Assembly: GCA_024225635.1 (NCBI GenBank)
Contig: JAAEMK010000464.1
Location: 21,785-85,784 of the forward strand
Source of the DNA: Desulfobacteraceae bacterium
Lineage (GTDB): Bacteria > Desulfobacterota > Desulfobacteria > Desulfobacterales > Desulfobacteraceae
Reading direction: 5' to 3'
Length of the DNA stretch: 64,000 nt
A program made the position numbers and the translations under genes. Positions 45,201-54,028 of the stretch are shown here, one piece after another. Numbering within the stretch: position 1 is the stretch's first letter; each line of letters begins with the position of its first letter. Below the pieces are notes generated by a model. That model searched no databases, was not told the DNA's origin, and was given only the letters and a program-made list of their open reading frames with translations.

Positions 45201-46520
45201 GCGGCGGCGGAAGAGCGGCGCTGGGGCCGTACGGATGACCCCCGCAGCGTGAATATAGACATTGACGAGGACAGGAGCTTTTATTTTCTGGATGTCAATC
45301 TGGACCGCGAAGAAGACGGCTCCCCCCATGGCCGGGGTGCCGATGGGTGGGATGACGCCGTTGTCGCCCATGAACTTTCCCATTGGCTGTTTGCTAAAAA
45401 TACCGGGCCCTATCCTGTCCAGGATCTTAATTTCTTCCGCTGGATTCGTATCAGTGTATCCCATAGCAGATTTTTGATTGATTCTTACGATCTGGCGTTG
45501 AGTGAGGGGTGGGCGGAGTATGTGGCGCATTTCTGGGGGAACCATTCCGGCAGTAACGACAGGGTCCGGGGCTATGGATTTTATGGACAGGAATTGCTGA
45601 ATATCGCTGAAAAGGACAGGCCCGATGAGCGGTTGTTTGGCGGTGGCGCCAATCCGCCGCCGGACTTTGATGAACCGGAAAAAGGGCTGCGCAACGAGGG
45701 CTATTTTTCCAACACCCTTTACCAGATCCATCGGGCCATTTCCGATTCCGATGTGATGTTTGCCGACTCCCCGGCCTATTGGCACGGGTATAACCTGGAG
45801 GTAACCAACGACATTGCCGCACGCTTTTCAAACACCATCTGGAAAGCCCTGGAACGGTTCCAGGAGGATCTTCCGTCCTTTGACCGTGGAAGCCGGGTGT
45901 TCCTGACCAAGCTGATTGACCAATTTTACACCAATGAACCCCGGTATGCCCGGATTGCCCAAAGCATATTTGAATTGAACAACCAGTTGATGCCCGTGCT
46001 CACCGTCCACGAGGAAACATCCCCCGGTAACCTGGGTGATGCCCTGGAGGAAGAGTTTGATCTGCCCGTGACAGTGCCGAAAATACTGGTATTCAAAGTC
46101 GTCACCGCCGGCGGCCACCCCCTGGAAGGGTACAACCTGAAAATTGAAATCCTTTCGGGCAGTACCTCCCATTACAGCCTGGACCCGCCGGGGGCCGGTC
46201 CCCCCCGCCGGCACGGGCGGATAACGCCCCCATCCCCGCCGCCCAATGAACTTTATCGTGCCACGGACGGTGACGGGTATGTGAAACTCAGATGCCTGGC
46301 TGCAACCGGCGCTGGTGCCTCGGAGCTGATCAAGGCAACCTTGCAGCCGGATTTTGATAATGATGATACCTTTGCGCCGCCAACGGCAGGGGATGATTAC
46401 CCAACCGTCATGGGGAAACTTTACCTCTATGAACTGCGTGCCGCAGGCAAGGTGTGGTCGGGCACGGACAATAATTTCGGAGCAATGGTAAGTAAAGAGT
46501 TTGAAATCAATATTGTTTGA
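42291..46520 (+). CDS. Giant NHL-propeller protein with HExxH zinc metallopeptidase domain
   Basis: 1409 residues. About 1-135 is a beta-sandwich; about 230-880 carries around ten NHL repeats (LFVSDTGNHRIVIFR, IYVADFNNQRIQRLD, LWISDTGNNRVLIYA, LYIADTDNGRVLQFS), forming one or two beta-propellers; about 950-1150 is a peptidase with HELSH at 1027-1031 and a likely third ligand in SEGWAEYVAHF (Glu1072 or Glu1075). A beta-rich C-terminal region follows. No signal peptide, so it is made in the cytoplasm. Placement between tape measure and hub suggests payload or tail-attached enzyme. NHL repeats often bind proteins or sugars. Confidence 0.85.
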   Translation: MADRTETIHVKVLTYNPARDDMIPVPGAQLLCEHNGFLYDPDLSTGTPTTDAAGVAEVEITFDEEEEDSLNPYFTITIPEASRTLPAAGPADEQITLPGEWTTRHYHNRRIPRITDHTDPGNPLEIFVGLHANVKFAYPDFHDSNKRNPLAVPQDTVQVYLADYDSFIFDWLSPDDTLGGFGYNPRPAAGDSKNIAVGREDRYSYYDVWPTVPWALDDSPGHPKAHIDPPHAPMARLGGGSFVQTGPLAADHHGFVFMIDGNVIHRFYPDGTYIETIPEPGAGVTLSNPKGLALDQYRTLFVSDTGNHRIVIFRPDWKDGHPILVTGRYKFYRTFGFPGPGAAPGRFDQPQGLTVVHERKVDGEEWLAVTDTGNHRVQVFSVHRRATGGDWDYKANRVAYPFGFDLNFVTEFGAPGAGSGAAPGSPVAATLWEPVDVASDREKRLYVCDQVWHRVSRWDLNPAANTYSHQADWEKSGGGNGSGNGEFDMPVALAADAAHNYIYVADFNNQRIQRLDFNGSHLVNWDMGLASPPTPAGVAVDPRGQVYGADGANQRVVRGTVFEGSGAVKGNSQAPDRVGEPWTPVSEPGHMSEPGYTCFDGDGKLWISDTGNNRVLIYARNGSGELVPDTPPSVTGLNRPVGIVKHETGDLFISDSNGHQIRKYDAALIHAADIGTGTAGSGDDQFNHPMGLGIAKQAEPVLYIADQLNNRVKMHKLNGDYIGSITSDGTLNLDRPEDVAIDPEGHLYIADTDNGRVLQFSLTMDGPVAAGPAFVRSITPTGMTFAKPSGVSLDEENKLIVTDRDQGMVFRLESNGDVLAFWDMECFIRRDADSGTDYYPELARLLRFNQPGRAAMDRHGLLAVADTRHHQVRLVRTHTQLKLNLFDIGQGVFEKLPDISFRVKGEADWSRSLGLEVDLDKELSTEPDENVAGDQWDYHGLLSSEDFSSVVVNVLKTARLFQKWFKAHSRAAAEERRWGRTDDPRSVNIDIDEDRSFYFLDVNLDREEDGSPHGRGADGWDDAVVAHELSHWLFAKNTGPYPVQDLNFFRWIRISVSHSRFLIDSYDLALSEGWAEYVAHFWGNHSGSNDRVRGYGFYGQELLNIAEKDRPDERLFGGGANPPPDFDEPEKGLRNEGYFSNTLYQIHRAISDSDVMFADSPAYWHGYNLEVTNDIAARFSNTIWKALERFQEDLPSFDRGSRVFLTKLIDQFYTNEPRYARIAQSIFELNNQLMPVLTVHEETSPGNLGDALEEEFDLPVTVPKILVFKVVTAGGHPLEGYNLKIEILSGSTSHYSLDPPGAGPPRRHGRITPPSPPPNELYRATDGDGYVKLRCLAATGAGASELIKATLQPDFDNDDTFAPPTAGDDYPTVMGKLYLYELRAAGKVWSGTDNNFGAMVSKEFEINIV

Positions 46521-46544
46521 CAGACCTGTCGGGATCATTGGATT

Positions 46545-49500
46545 ATGCCGTTTGTACGCATACAAAGGGAAATAAAACAGGGCACCTTGTGCTGGGCGGA
46601 TTATTGGGACATCGATCTGGCCGTGGTATGCCCTGATCGTGTGCCGCTGAATCAGGCCTCGCCTTTCTTTGTTTTCATGGCATGGTCGCCGGCAAGGGCG
46701 GACGGTGAGGTGCTGTTGAGCATGATATCCCGTACCGGGACAGGCGGGCGAATCAGTTTTGACGAAGATGGCGGGGAAACAACAAAAACGATCCTGGGGG
46801 ATACGGAAGAGCTGGTCGGCATTTATGGCCAGTCCCTCACCACTGGCGCGGAACCGGATGTGGTGCTGGAAATCAGGGTGAATGGCGATGTGCGCGGCAC
46901 GTATCCAATGTCTGTGGGCGATGTGGATGCAACCGTGGAGATCCATGGGCCGGACGGCCGTTCGGAACCGCCCGGCTGGATTCCCCTGAATATACCCGTC
47001 GGTTTTTCGGCGAGCACCTCTCCTGAAGCAGGAGGCGAATACCGGTGGTATTCCCTGAACACCTCGGCCCTGGAAATAGCAGACGGGGAAAACGAACAAG
47101 CCGTGGAGATAATGGCACGGGCTGCGCCGGTGTCATCCCGCTGGCTTTTTGTGGGGTTTACCCCGGAGCAGGAAGGCCAACCCGCGGTTTACGGAATCCA
47201 CAAGCTGAACGTTCCGGATACCGAAGGCGTCACCAGCAACTGGTACAAGAATCTTGAGGCCGTTGAAAACCGTGAGGTGCGCAATGGCGAGGTGGTGGAG
47301 ATCTACAGCATTGTCAATAACAACGCATACCGCCTGGGGCCGTTAACGAACGTCCGGGTGTGCATTTTGACCGTAAACGGTGAGGAAGAGCACATTCTCA
47401 GCCTGTTGGGGCCGGGGGTGGCCGGGTTGAGTCCGTCCGTAAGCGCTCAGCCGCAGCGGATGAACTTCCTGCAACTTGCCAGGGACGATTCCCTTGCGGA
47501 CAATGTCAATGAATTCAGGGCGCTCCATCGTGCCGATCTCCACGAACAGGCCCTGATTGTCGAACAGGCCGGTGGTGATGCCGACAGGTTTACCTACCAC
47601 GTACTGGTCTGGTGGCATGCCCAAACCCGGCCCGGTCAGGACAGGTCCCGGTACAGGTTCATCATCACTTTTTCAGACCGGCTCCAGGGTGAATCCGGTA
47701 CCCCGTTGCAGATGGTGAGTACCCCTGTGGCGCCCGTGGAAGTCCTGCCCCGGGCACTCCTTGATATCACGGGGCGATTGATCGATGCCCATCCCCTGAC
47801 TCCCGGCGTGGCAAACATGGAGCCCCTGGATGATGTGGAAATCCGTGGGGGCGGCAGGAGCACGAAAACCTCGCTTTTCAGTGCCGCCCATATCACACAG
47901 GCCCGGCGATTGATGGAAAAATTACGGGACGGTGTCAATCCGGTTTCCCAATATCTTGCCGGAAGGTTTTATCCCCATGTGCGGCGCATGGTACTTGCCT
48001 ATGACAGCTCGGAGGAACCGTCGGCACAACTGATCCATATGGTGGTTGATGGGCTGAATCGCATTCTCCAGGGGGAGTTGATCTATCAGGCAGACCGGTT
48101 TACCGGGTTTAACATCCCGGACGACCTGATGACCAAGATAGATGGTAAGCCGAGGTTTGAAGAATTGACCCGTGTGAACCGGCGGTTGCTGGAAATTGCC
48201 TATGCCGGGGAAATCACCACTGCCGATATCGGAACCTTCCGGTTGCGCGGTTATTTTGTCTTTGATGCCCAGAACCTGGAAATACAGCGGGATGGAATCG
48301 AAACCACACGGCTCGACGTGGTCCTTGAAGGAGACGCCCGGGGGCCCGTTACCATTGTTGTTCACAATTCTGCCGCCGATGTGGACATTGCCCGTGTCGT
48401 GCATCCCGGTGCGGTCACGGATACGCCGATCAATGTGGCGGTGCCAGATGTCGCCGTTGTGGTGCATAAAATCAGGGGGCGCGTGTTCTGGCCGGATACT
48501 CGCGTATTGGACAATGCCAATTATCACGGAACGCCCCTCAAAGGAAAACGGGTCTATGGGTTGTTGCTGGAGGACGGCGGGATCGATCCCCAGCGGCCCG
48601 CCACCAGCGCACAATGGGCGGATTTGAAAAATAAGGCCCGGGTTCGTCCATCGGGCCGTCCGGGCCGGTTCCTGCATCGTGAAACCACGGATTATGACGG
48701 GGCGTTTGAGATAAAATATCTAAATCTGAATGTGGGCACCCGCTTTTTTATCTGGGCGGAAACCGTTGATCCCGCAACCCATGAAGAAACACCCGATTAT
48801 ACGGTTCGCACCTTCTACCGGGAATTACTGACCCTGACCGGGGGGAATAGGAATAACACCGACGATAGAGGTAAGCATCTTATTGATCACCGGTATAACA
48901 TCAGCCGGGATGCGATTACCTGGGGGGTGGAATGTGTCAAAGTGGTTCATCGGCGCCTGGATGACGGCGGTAATGAATCCTGGGTCATAAAACCGAGGCA
49001 TGACCAAAAGCCCGTTTTTGCAGGTCTTAATCTTGTGCTTGACCCGAATACCGTTGAAAGGGTTCCCTATGATCCGGACCAGCGGCTGGTTACCGGGTTT
49101 TACCTGCATTGCCTGCCAATAGTTCCGATCCACGAAACCCCGGATTTGCAGTCTGAAAAAAACACGGATGCCGGGACCCGTCTGCTGACAGCCATGGACG
49201 CCGTCTTTCCCCGTGGGTATTATGCCGATGAAGTGGGGTTTGTGCTGGATGCCGGCCGGATTCTGTCGGCAATTGATCTGTCGGCAAACAGGGGGCACGC
49301 CCATAATCCCGACAATATTGCCTGGGCGGGCAACTGGGACGCCGGCAATGTGAATGCGTCCAGCCAGCGCCGCCGGTGTGAACTGCTGGAAAAAACACTC
49401 CTGGTGACACCGCAGATCCCGGGGACCTATTTATTCAATATCACCGATGCAAGATGGGATTTCGATGTTGTGAGCCTGGCGGACTTTGCGCAGATCACCA

Positions 49501-51581
49501 TCCCCCGGCCGCCCCCCCTCAACCAGGCCGTATTTAATAATCGCAGTATGACCGGGGATTGGGTGCCTGTTTTCCATTCCGTCGTTCCAAAATTACTGGG
49601 TTTGGCATTGGGCCGGCATATCATCCTGGCGCCGGGCCATGGTTTTTTTGACACCAATCCGCCATCCAATGATACCAATGCCCATATGGCCCGCTGGGGA
49701 TCTACACAGGGGAGCTGGAACCTGGAAGCAGGGGAAGATCATAACAATGGGTTCATGGCCATGGAAGTGTCGCGTATCCTGCGCAGGAACGGTGCGAAGG
49801 TTACAAGCGTGAGGGAAGACCGTGATTTTACCCGTCCGGGCGTGCTCCATCCCGGCAACAACGTTTTCAATGTTTCCGCGAATCCGGATTTCCTGCGGTT
49901 GTGGCAGCAGAATCCCATTTATTATTTCGGCATCGAATGGAATGTCCCGGTCAATACGGCAGGTGATGCAGGCCTGATGGCGAGCGTCAACAATGTTTTT
50001 GTAAACAATCCGGCTTTAGGGCAGATAGGGGGTGGTTCCCATAACAATAAGGCAATTGACATGCGTCCCTTCTTTGCCTCTGAAAATGCCTCAAGCGCAA
50101 CCCCCGTGGATCTTTATCTTTCGATTCACACCAATGCCCTGGCCGGGGGAAGGGGGTTGAGCGTATTTTATCTGGATATTGAAAACTGGGTCGGTAACGG
50201 TGAATTCAACACATTCGGACGCGCCTTTGCCAGGGTGTTGCGTACCCGGTTGCTGGATAGCTGTCATCTTCATCCGCGCTGGGCGGACGTCAGTGTCTAT
50301 GGGGATTTTCCCGGCGGGGTGAGGGAGGTGCGTGATACCGTGGATTACCGGTATCGCATAGACCCGGCGAACCCGAATGACAGCCGTGCCTGGACCCGGG
50401 TACGCCAGAATCCCGGGGTGGCGGGATGGTCGCATATGGTGTTTCCGCGAACGATTCCGGTTGCCCTGGTGGAGGTGGGCGCCCATGATAATGCGGAAGA
50501 TGCGCTGCTCCTGAAAAAAGCGTGGTTCCGACGTCTGGCCGGTGAAGCAATGGCCTTTGCCGTTGAAGAGCAGCTTGGGAGTACGCCCCATCCCACCAAC
50601 CCGGACCAGACGCATCCCGTGACAAATAATGTGACCGGGCCTGCATCACCCCCGGCCGTCACCCGGGCGGAAATGAAAGTATTGCTCGGGGGGGCGTTTG
50701 GCCCGACCCCCGCCGTTAACGGGCTGGTCGCCAACAATAACGCCATCACCACGGCCCAGGCCGAGGATTACATAAGGGACTGCACCGGCGTGGCCGGGGC
50801 AAGGCCTGCAAACAACCGGTTAAACGCGATTGTTGCCGAGATTGAAACGGTGCAGCTGCAATATACCAGGGAGGCGTTTGTCACGGCATTGCGGGACGCA
50901 CTGGTGCATGTGGCGCGAATTACAGCCGCTGACGACATAGAGCCCTTTGTCACCAAAGCCATTTTGAACGGTGAGGAGCTGGCAAACCTCAGCCGCCGCA
51001 ACCGCCCCATTACCCGCAGTGAGGCGGGATCGTTTATTGCCGCAGCTTTCGGCTGGACCCCGGTTGGTTTGCAAACCGTGATCGATACCGCCATCGGCCC
51101 TGGGCCCCTGATGGCGCTGTTGGATGGCCAATTGCACGGGGATAAATTATTACCTCGGGTTGAGGCCGAAGCCATCATTGCCCTGATTCGCGCCTTGAAC
51201 CCTGATGATATTTTCCGCATCCATAAACTGTATCCGGTTGATGAAGATGATCAGCCCCTTGCCCGGGGAACCGCCGAAAATACCTATGTCCTAAGGTCCG
51301 GTGTAAGAATAAAGCTGGTTGCGGCCCCCCTCGGCATTGCCTGGGCCGTGGAAGACCAGGGGATTCGGTTCTCCGTCACAAAACCTGATCGTACTGTCCA
51401 GGCGTTGGCAATGGCGGCACAAACCCGGGAAAAAATAACCTGCGAACCATGGGAATTTGATTTGATCCATGGGGACAGTACTCCCCGGGTGTTTGCGCTG
51501 AATATCGAGGTGATCCACGCGACCGAGGCGGATACCCGTTTGACACACACCCAGAACATTACCGTGTTTCATTTACTCTAA
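46545..51581 (+). CDS. Giant protein with N-acetylmuramoyl-L-alanine amidase domain
   Basis: 1678 residues. Mostly beta-rich modules up to about 1015 (several Ig- or transthyretin-like stretches such as VRVHKIRGRVFWPD-type strands). At about 1020-1350 lies an Amidase_3-type domain: APGHG (His1032), Glu1064 in GEDHNN, SIHTNA (His1195) and catalytic VEVGAHDN (Glu1310), the zinc pattern of enzymes that cut the peptide from muramic acid. A helical region (about 1375-1560) with repeated TRAE/TREA/TRSE helices and a beta C-terminus follow. It may let the particle cross a cell wall or be a delivered toxin. No signal peptide. Confidence 0.82.
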   Translation: MPFVRIQREIKQGTLCWADYWDIDLAVVCPDRVPLNQASPFFVFMAWSPARADGEVLLSMISRTGTGGRISFDEDGGETTKTILGDTEELVGIYGQSLTTGAEPDVVLEIRVNGDVRGTYPMSVGDVDATVEIHGPDGRSEPPGWIPLNIPVGFSASTSPEAGGEYRWYSLNTSALEIADGENEQAVEIMARAAPVSSRWLFVGFTPEQEGQPAVYGIHKLNVPDTEGVTSNWYKNLEAVENREVRNGEVVEIYSIVNNNAYRLGPLTNVRVCILTVNGEEEHILSLLGPGVAGLSPSVSAQPQRMNFLQLARDDSLADNVNEFRALHRADLHEQALIVEQAGGDADRFTYHVLVWWHAQTRPGQDRSRYRFIITFSDRLQGESGTPLQMVSTPVAPVEVLPRALLDITGRLIDAHPLTPGVANMEPLDDVEIRGGGRSTKTSLFSAAHITQARRLMEKLRDGVNPVSQYLAGRFYPHVRRMVLAYDSSEEPSAQLIHMVVDGLNRILQGELIYQADRFTGFNIPDDLMTKIDGKPRFEELTRVNRRLLEIAYAGEITTADIGTFRLRGYFVFDAQNLEIQRDGIETTRLDVVLEGDARGPVTIVVHNSAADVDIARVVHPGAVTDTPINVAVPDVAVVVHKIRGRVFWPDTRVLDNANYHGTPLKGKRVYGLLLEDGGIDPQRPATSAQWADLKNKARVRPSGRPGRFLHRETTDYDGAFEIKYLNLNVGTRFFIWAETVDPATHEETPDYTVRTFYRELLTLTGGNRNNTDDRGKHLIDHRYNISRDAITWGVECVKVVHRRLDDGGNESWVIKPRHDQKPVFAGLNLVLDPNTVERVPYDPDQRLVTGFYLHCLPIVPIHETPDLQSEKNTDAGTRLLTAMDAVFPRGYYADEVGFVLDAGRILSAIDLSANRGHAHNPDNIAWAGNWDAGNVNASSQRRRCELLEKTLLVTPQIPGTYLFNITDARWDFDVVSLADFAQITIPRPPPLNQAVFNNRSMTGDWVPVFHSVVPKLLGLALGRHIILAPGHGFFDTNPPSNDTNAHMARWGSTQGSWNLEAGEDHNNGFMAMEVSRILRRNGAKVTSVREDRDFTRPGVLHPGNNVFNVSANPDFLRLWQQNPIYYFGIEWNVPVNTAGDAGLMASVNNVFVNNPALGQIGGGSHNNKAIDMRPFFASENASSATPVDLYLSIHTNALAGGRGLSVFYLDIENWVGNGEFNTFGRAFARVLRTRLLDSCHLHPRWADVSVYGDFPGGVREVRDTVDYRYRIDPANPNDSRAWTRVRQNPGVAGWSHMVFPRTIPVALVEVGAHDNAEDALLLKKAWFRRLAGEAMAFAVEEQLGSTPHPTNPDQTHPVTNNVTGPASPPAVTRAEMKVLLGGAFGPTPAVNGLVANNNAITTAQAEDYIRDCTGVAGARPANNRLNAIVAEIETVQLQYTREAFVTALRDALVHVARITAADDIEPFVTKAILNGEELANLSRRNRPITRSEAGSFIAAAFGWTPVGLQTVIDTAIGPGPLMALLDGQLHGDKLLPRVEAEAIIALIRALNPDDIFRIHKLYPVDEDDQPLARGTAENTYVLRSGVRIKLVAAPLGIAWAVEDQGIRFSVTKPDRTVQALAMAAQTREKITCEPWEFDLIHGDSTPRVFALNIEVIHATEADTRLTHTQNITVFHLL

Positions 51582-51599
51582 AATAAGGGTCGGATTCAT

Positions 51600-52514
51600 A
51601 TGGTCTTGAATATATCGGGTAACAATGACGCAGCCGCTTTTGTGCGGCGGCCTGCCTTTGAAGTCAGTTTTGGCGGGGGCGGCGGCGCCGGGGGATTGGC
51701 TGCGGCTGCGGCAGCGGGGCAGGGTGGAGCGGCAAGTCCCTGGGCCCGCAGTGTGGTGGGGGTGAATGTGGAGGTGGGACTTGCTCCTTTTGTGGACGTG
51801 GTGACGGTGGCGCTTGCGTCGGACGGGGACGCACCGGAAGTGGCCCTGGACGATCCGGGCACCGTTTCCCTGGGGTATGAGGACAGCGCCACCGATCTTG
51901 TGTTTACGGGCATGGTTGACCGGATCAGCCGCAGTCTCCAAGGTGCCCAACGGCTCCAGGGGGGGAATGGGGGCGTATTGCTGTCACGGTTGCGCATCAA
52001 CCAAAGCTACGAGCAACAGAGTGCCGGGGATCTCGTGAATGACCTTGCCGGCCAGGCGGGTGTGGAAACCGATACCGTGGAAAGCGGGGTCGATCTTTCC
52101 TTCTATGTCCTGGATGACCGCAGCAACGCCTATGAACACATGGCGACCCTGGCAAGGAAGAGCGGTTACCACACCGGTTTCACCCCGGAAGGGAAACTCT
52201 ATTTCGGTCCCTATGTAGAGGGTCAGGCCGTGCAGAACTTCAGTTACGGTATCGATATCCTGTCCCTCCGGGCCCGTGAGATCACCCCCATTGGAGAAGG
52301 GGCGGCCGGGGCCGCGGGACAAACGGCCTTGACCGGCTCCATCATCGTGCCGGGCGCGCCCCTTGTAACGGCGGGCAGCACCATCGGGATTTTTGATGCG
52401 CCCTGGGAGAACGTGAACGGCGGTTGCCTGGTCCGCTGGGTGCGCCATCGCTATTCCAAGCAGCAGGGCTATATCAGTGTCATTGATTTCTGTAAACCGG
52501 GAGGGGGATTATGA
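51600..52514 (+). CDS. Tail hub protein, gpD/gp27-like
   Basis: 304 residues. Two beta domains with FTGMVDRISRSLQG, an LVNDLAGQAGV helix, AYEHMATLARKSGYHTGFTPEGKLYFGP, and a C-terminal VRWVRHRYSKQQGYIS strand, as in phage late-control gpD and the hub half of VgrG. Residues about 25-46 are a Gly/Ala-rich insertion. It forms the trimeric hub under the tube. The hub and spike are separate genes, as in P2/Mu, not fused as in VgrG. Overlaps the spike gene by four bases. Confidence 0.82.
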   Translation: MVLNISGNNDAAAFVRRPAFEVSFGGGGGAGGLAAAAAAGQGGAASPWARSVVGVNVEVGLAPFVDVVTVALASDGDAPEVALDDPGTVSLGYEDSATDLVFTGMVDRISRSLQGAQRLQGGNGGVLLSRLRINQSYEQQSAGDLVNDLAGQAGVETDTVESGVDLSFYVLDDRSNAYEHMATLARKSGYHTGFTPEGKLYFGPYVEGQAVQNFSYGIDILSLRAREITPIGEGAAGAAGQTALTGSIIVPGAPLVTAGSTIGIFDAPWENVNGGCLVRWVRHRYSKQQGYISVIDFCKPGGGL

Positions 52515-53146
52515 CCGGGTCCCACACCTTATTTGACACCATACGCCGCATTGTCCGGCAGGAGGTCCGCAGGATACGCACGGCGGAACTGGCCGTGGTG
52601 GAGGAGCAGCATCCCCATGCAGATGATTCGGACAAGGATAATTATGCCTGCACCGTGGCATTGAGGGATTCCGGCATTGTCTTGAAAAAGGTGCCCGTGG
52701 CCACCCAGCGGATAGGAACCGCCAGTATCCCGGCCGTGGGCGACCTGGTGCTGGTTCAGTTCATCGGCGGGGATATCAATGCCCCTGTGATTACCGGGCG
52801 GCTTTACAACGATGAAGACCGGCCCCCGGTTAACGGTGACGGCCAGGGGATTCTGCATCTGCCTCCGGGTGCCGGGGACAGCGATGCCGTACACGCCGAG
52901 CTGCACAGCGGTGACAGCCGGGAATTTAACCTGAAACTGGGGAACGGCCTGGAACTCAATCTCAAGGATGATGACCCGGTGGTGGAAATAAAGGTGGACG
53001 GCGGTAAAGGTGTTGTCGCCATTGCCCGGGACGGCGCCATCACCATTGAAAGCCGGGGGGATCTCAATATGACCGGCGGCGGCAGCATCAATATCGAGGC
53101 CTCCGGGGAACTGAACCTGAAAGGGTCCGTGATCAACTTGAATTAA
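52511..53146 (+). CDS. Baseplate spike protein, gpV/gp5-like
   Basis: 211 residues. An OB-fold at about 35-105 (YACTVALRDSGIVLKKVPVA, PAVGDLVLVQFIGGDINAPV, ITGRLYNDEDRPP), then a repeating beta-helix tail (GAITIESRGDLNMTGGGSIN) ending in LNLKGSVINLN. Trimers form the needle under the hub that carries the PAAR tip. Start ATGA overlaps the hub gene. Confidence 0.88.
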   Translation: MTGSHTLFDTIRRIVRQEVRRIRTAELAVVEEQHPHADDSDKDNYACTVALRDSGIVLKKVPVATQRIGTASIPAVGDLVLVQFIGGDINAPVITGRLYNDEDRPPVNGDGQGILHLPPGAGDSDAVHAELHSGDSREFNLKLGNGLELNLKDDDPVVEIKVDGGKGVVAIARDGAITIESRGDLNMTGGGSINIEASGELNLKGSVINLN

Positions 53147-53172
53147 TAACGCTTAATAACAGGATGTAAAAT

Positions 53173-53568
53173 ATGGGACAGCCGGCAGCCAAACAGGGGG
53201 ACCAAATCGTGGGGACCGATACCCATATCATCATGATTCCCTCCCCCGGGGGGCCGGTGCCGACCCCCTTGCCCCATCCGTTTACCGGCCGGATCGACGA
53301 CGGTTTGAGTGACGATGTCAATATGGAAGGCAAGCCTGCCGCCGTCCAGGGCAGTAAGGCAAGCAATACGCCGTCCCATATTCCCCAGGGCGGGTCGTTT
53401 CAGTCACCTCCCGTCAACAAGGCCACCATCCGGACCGGCAGCGGCACCGTGCTCATCAACGGCAAACCCGCTGCTAAAAACGGGGATACGGCCATGACGT
53501 GCAATGATCCGGCGGATATCCCGGTGGGGACGGTGATCGCCGCGGGAACCGTAATGGTGGGAGGATAG
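53173..53568 (+). CDS. PAAR-type spike tip protein
   Basis: 131 residues. PAAKQGDQIVGTDTHIIMI at the start and VLINGKPAAKNGDTAMTCND near the end are the paired PAAR-like halves; several His and a Cys could bind the metal ion that sharpens the tip. It caps the gpV needle. Found between spike and gp25, as in eCIS and some myophages. Confidence 0.88.
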   Translation: MGQPAAKQGDQIVGTDTHIIMIPSPGGPVPTPLPHPFTGRIDDGLSDDVNMEGKPAAVQGSKASNTPSHIPQGGSFQSPPVNKATIRTGSGTVLINGKPAAKNGDTAMTCNDPADIPVGTVIAAGTVMVGG

Positions 53569-53572
53569 CGGC

Positions 53573-54028
53573 ATGGAGCGGGAATTGTTAACGGACATTG
53601 GCCTGGAGCTGACCCATCGTGAATTGCGGCCGGTGTACAGGGTCGGGGACACCCGCAGGCTTGGACCGGGGGGCAAAGGGGTGATGCTGGACCTGGCCGT
53701 CAAGAGCGGCCGGGACAATCTTGCCCAGGCCATTATCATGGCGTTGCTCACCCCCCGGGGGGAGCTGTCGGCATTGGGGCATCCCCGGTACGGCTCCCGT
53801 TTGCATGAACTGGTGGGCAAGGTGAATACGTCAACCAGCCACAATCTGGTCCGGCTCCATATCCTGGAAACCCTGCAACGGGAACCGCGCATTGAAAAAA
53901 TCGTGGATGCGGTTGTCACCCCGGCAAAGGAAAGACAGTCAAGTGTGGATGTCACCCTGCAGGTGGTGCCTGTGGGTGAAACCCGAACGGTTACCATTGG
54001 ACCCATAACATTGGAACTCTCCCCATGA
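53573..54028 (+). CDS. Baseplate wedge protein, gpW/gp25-like
   Basis: 151 residues. Contains LAQAIIMALLTPRGELSALG followed by HPRYGSRLHELVG, the gp25 hallmark (T4 gp25 and T6SS TssE type), and ends in a beta strand pair. It nucleates sheath assembly on the baseplate. The start at 53573 follows GGGAGG; it overlaps gpJ by four bases (ATGA). Confidence 0.92.
   Translation: MERELLTDIGLELTHRELRPVYRVGDTRRLGPGGKGVMLDLAVKSGRDNLAQAIIMALLTPRGELSALGHPRYGSRLHELVGKVNTSTSHNLVRLHILETLQREPRIEKIVDAVVTPAKERQSSVDVTLQVVPVGETRTVTIGPITLELSP

Noticed and set aside
45828-47099. Long open frame antisense to the two giant tail-operon genes.
   Set aside because: It mirrors GC-rich coding sequence of real genes, has no ribosome site and low-complexity content.
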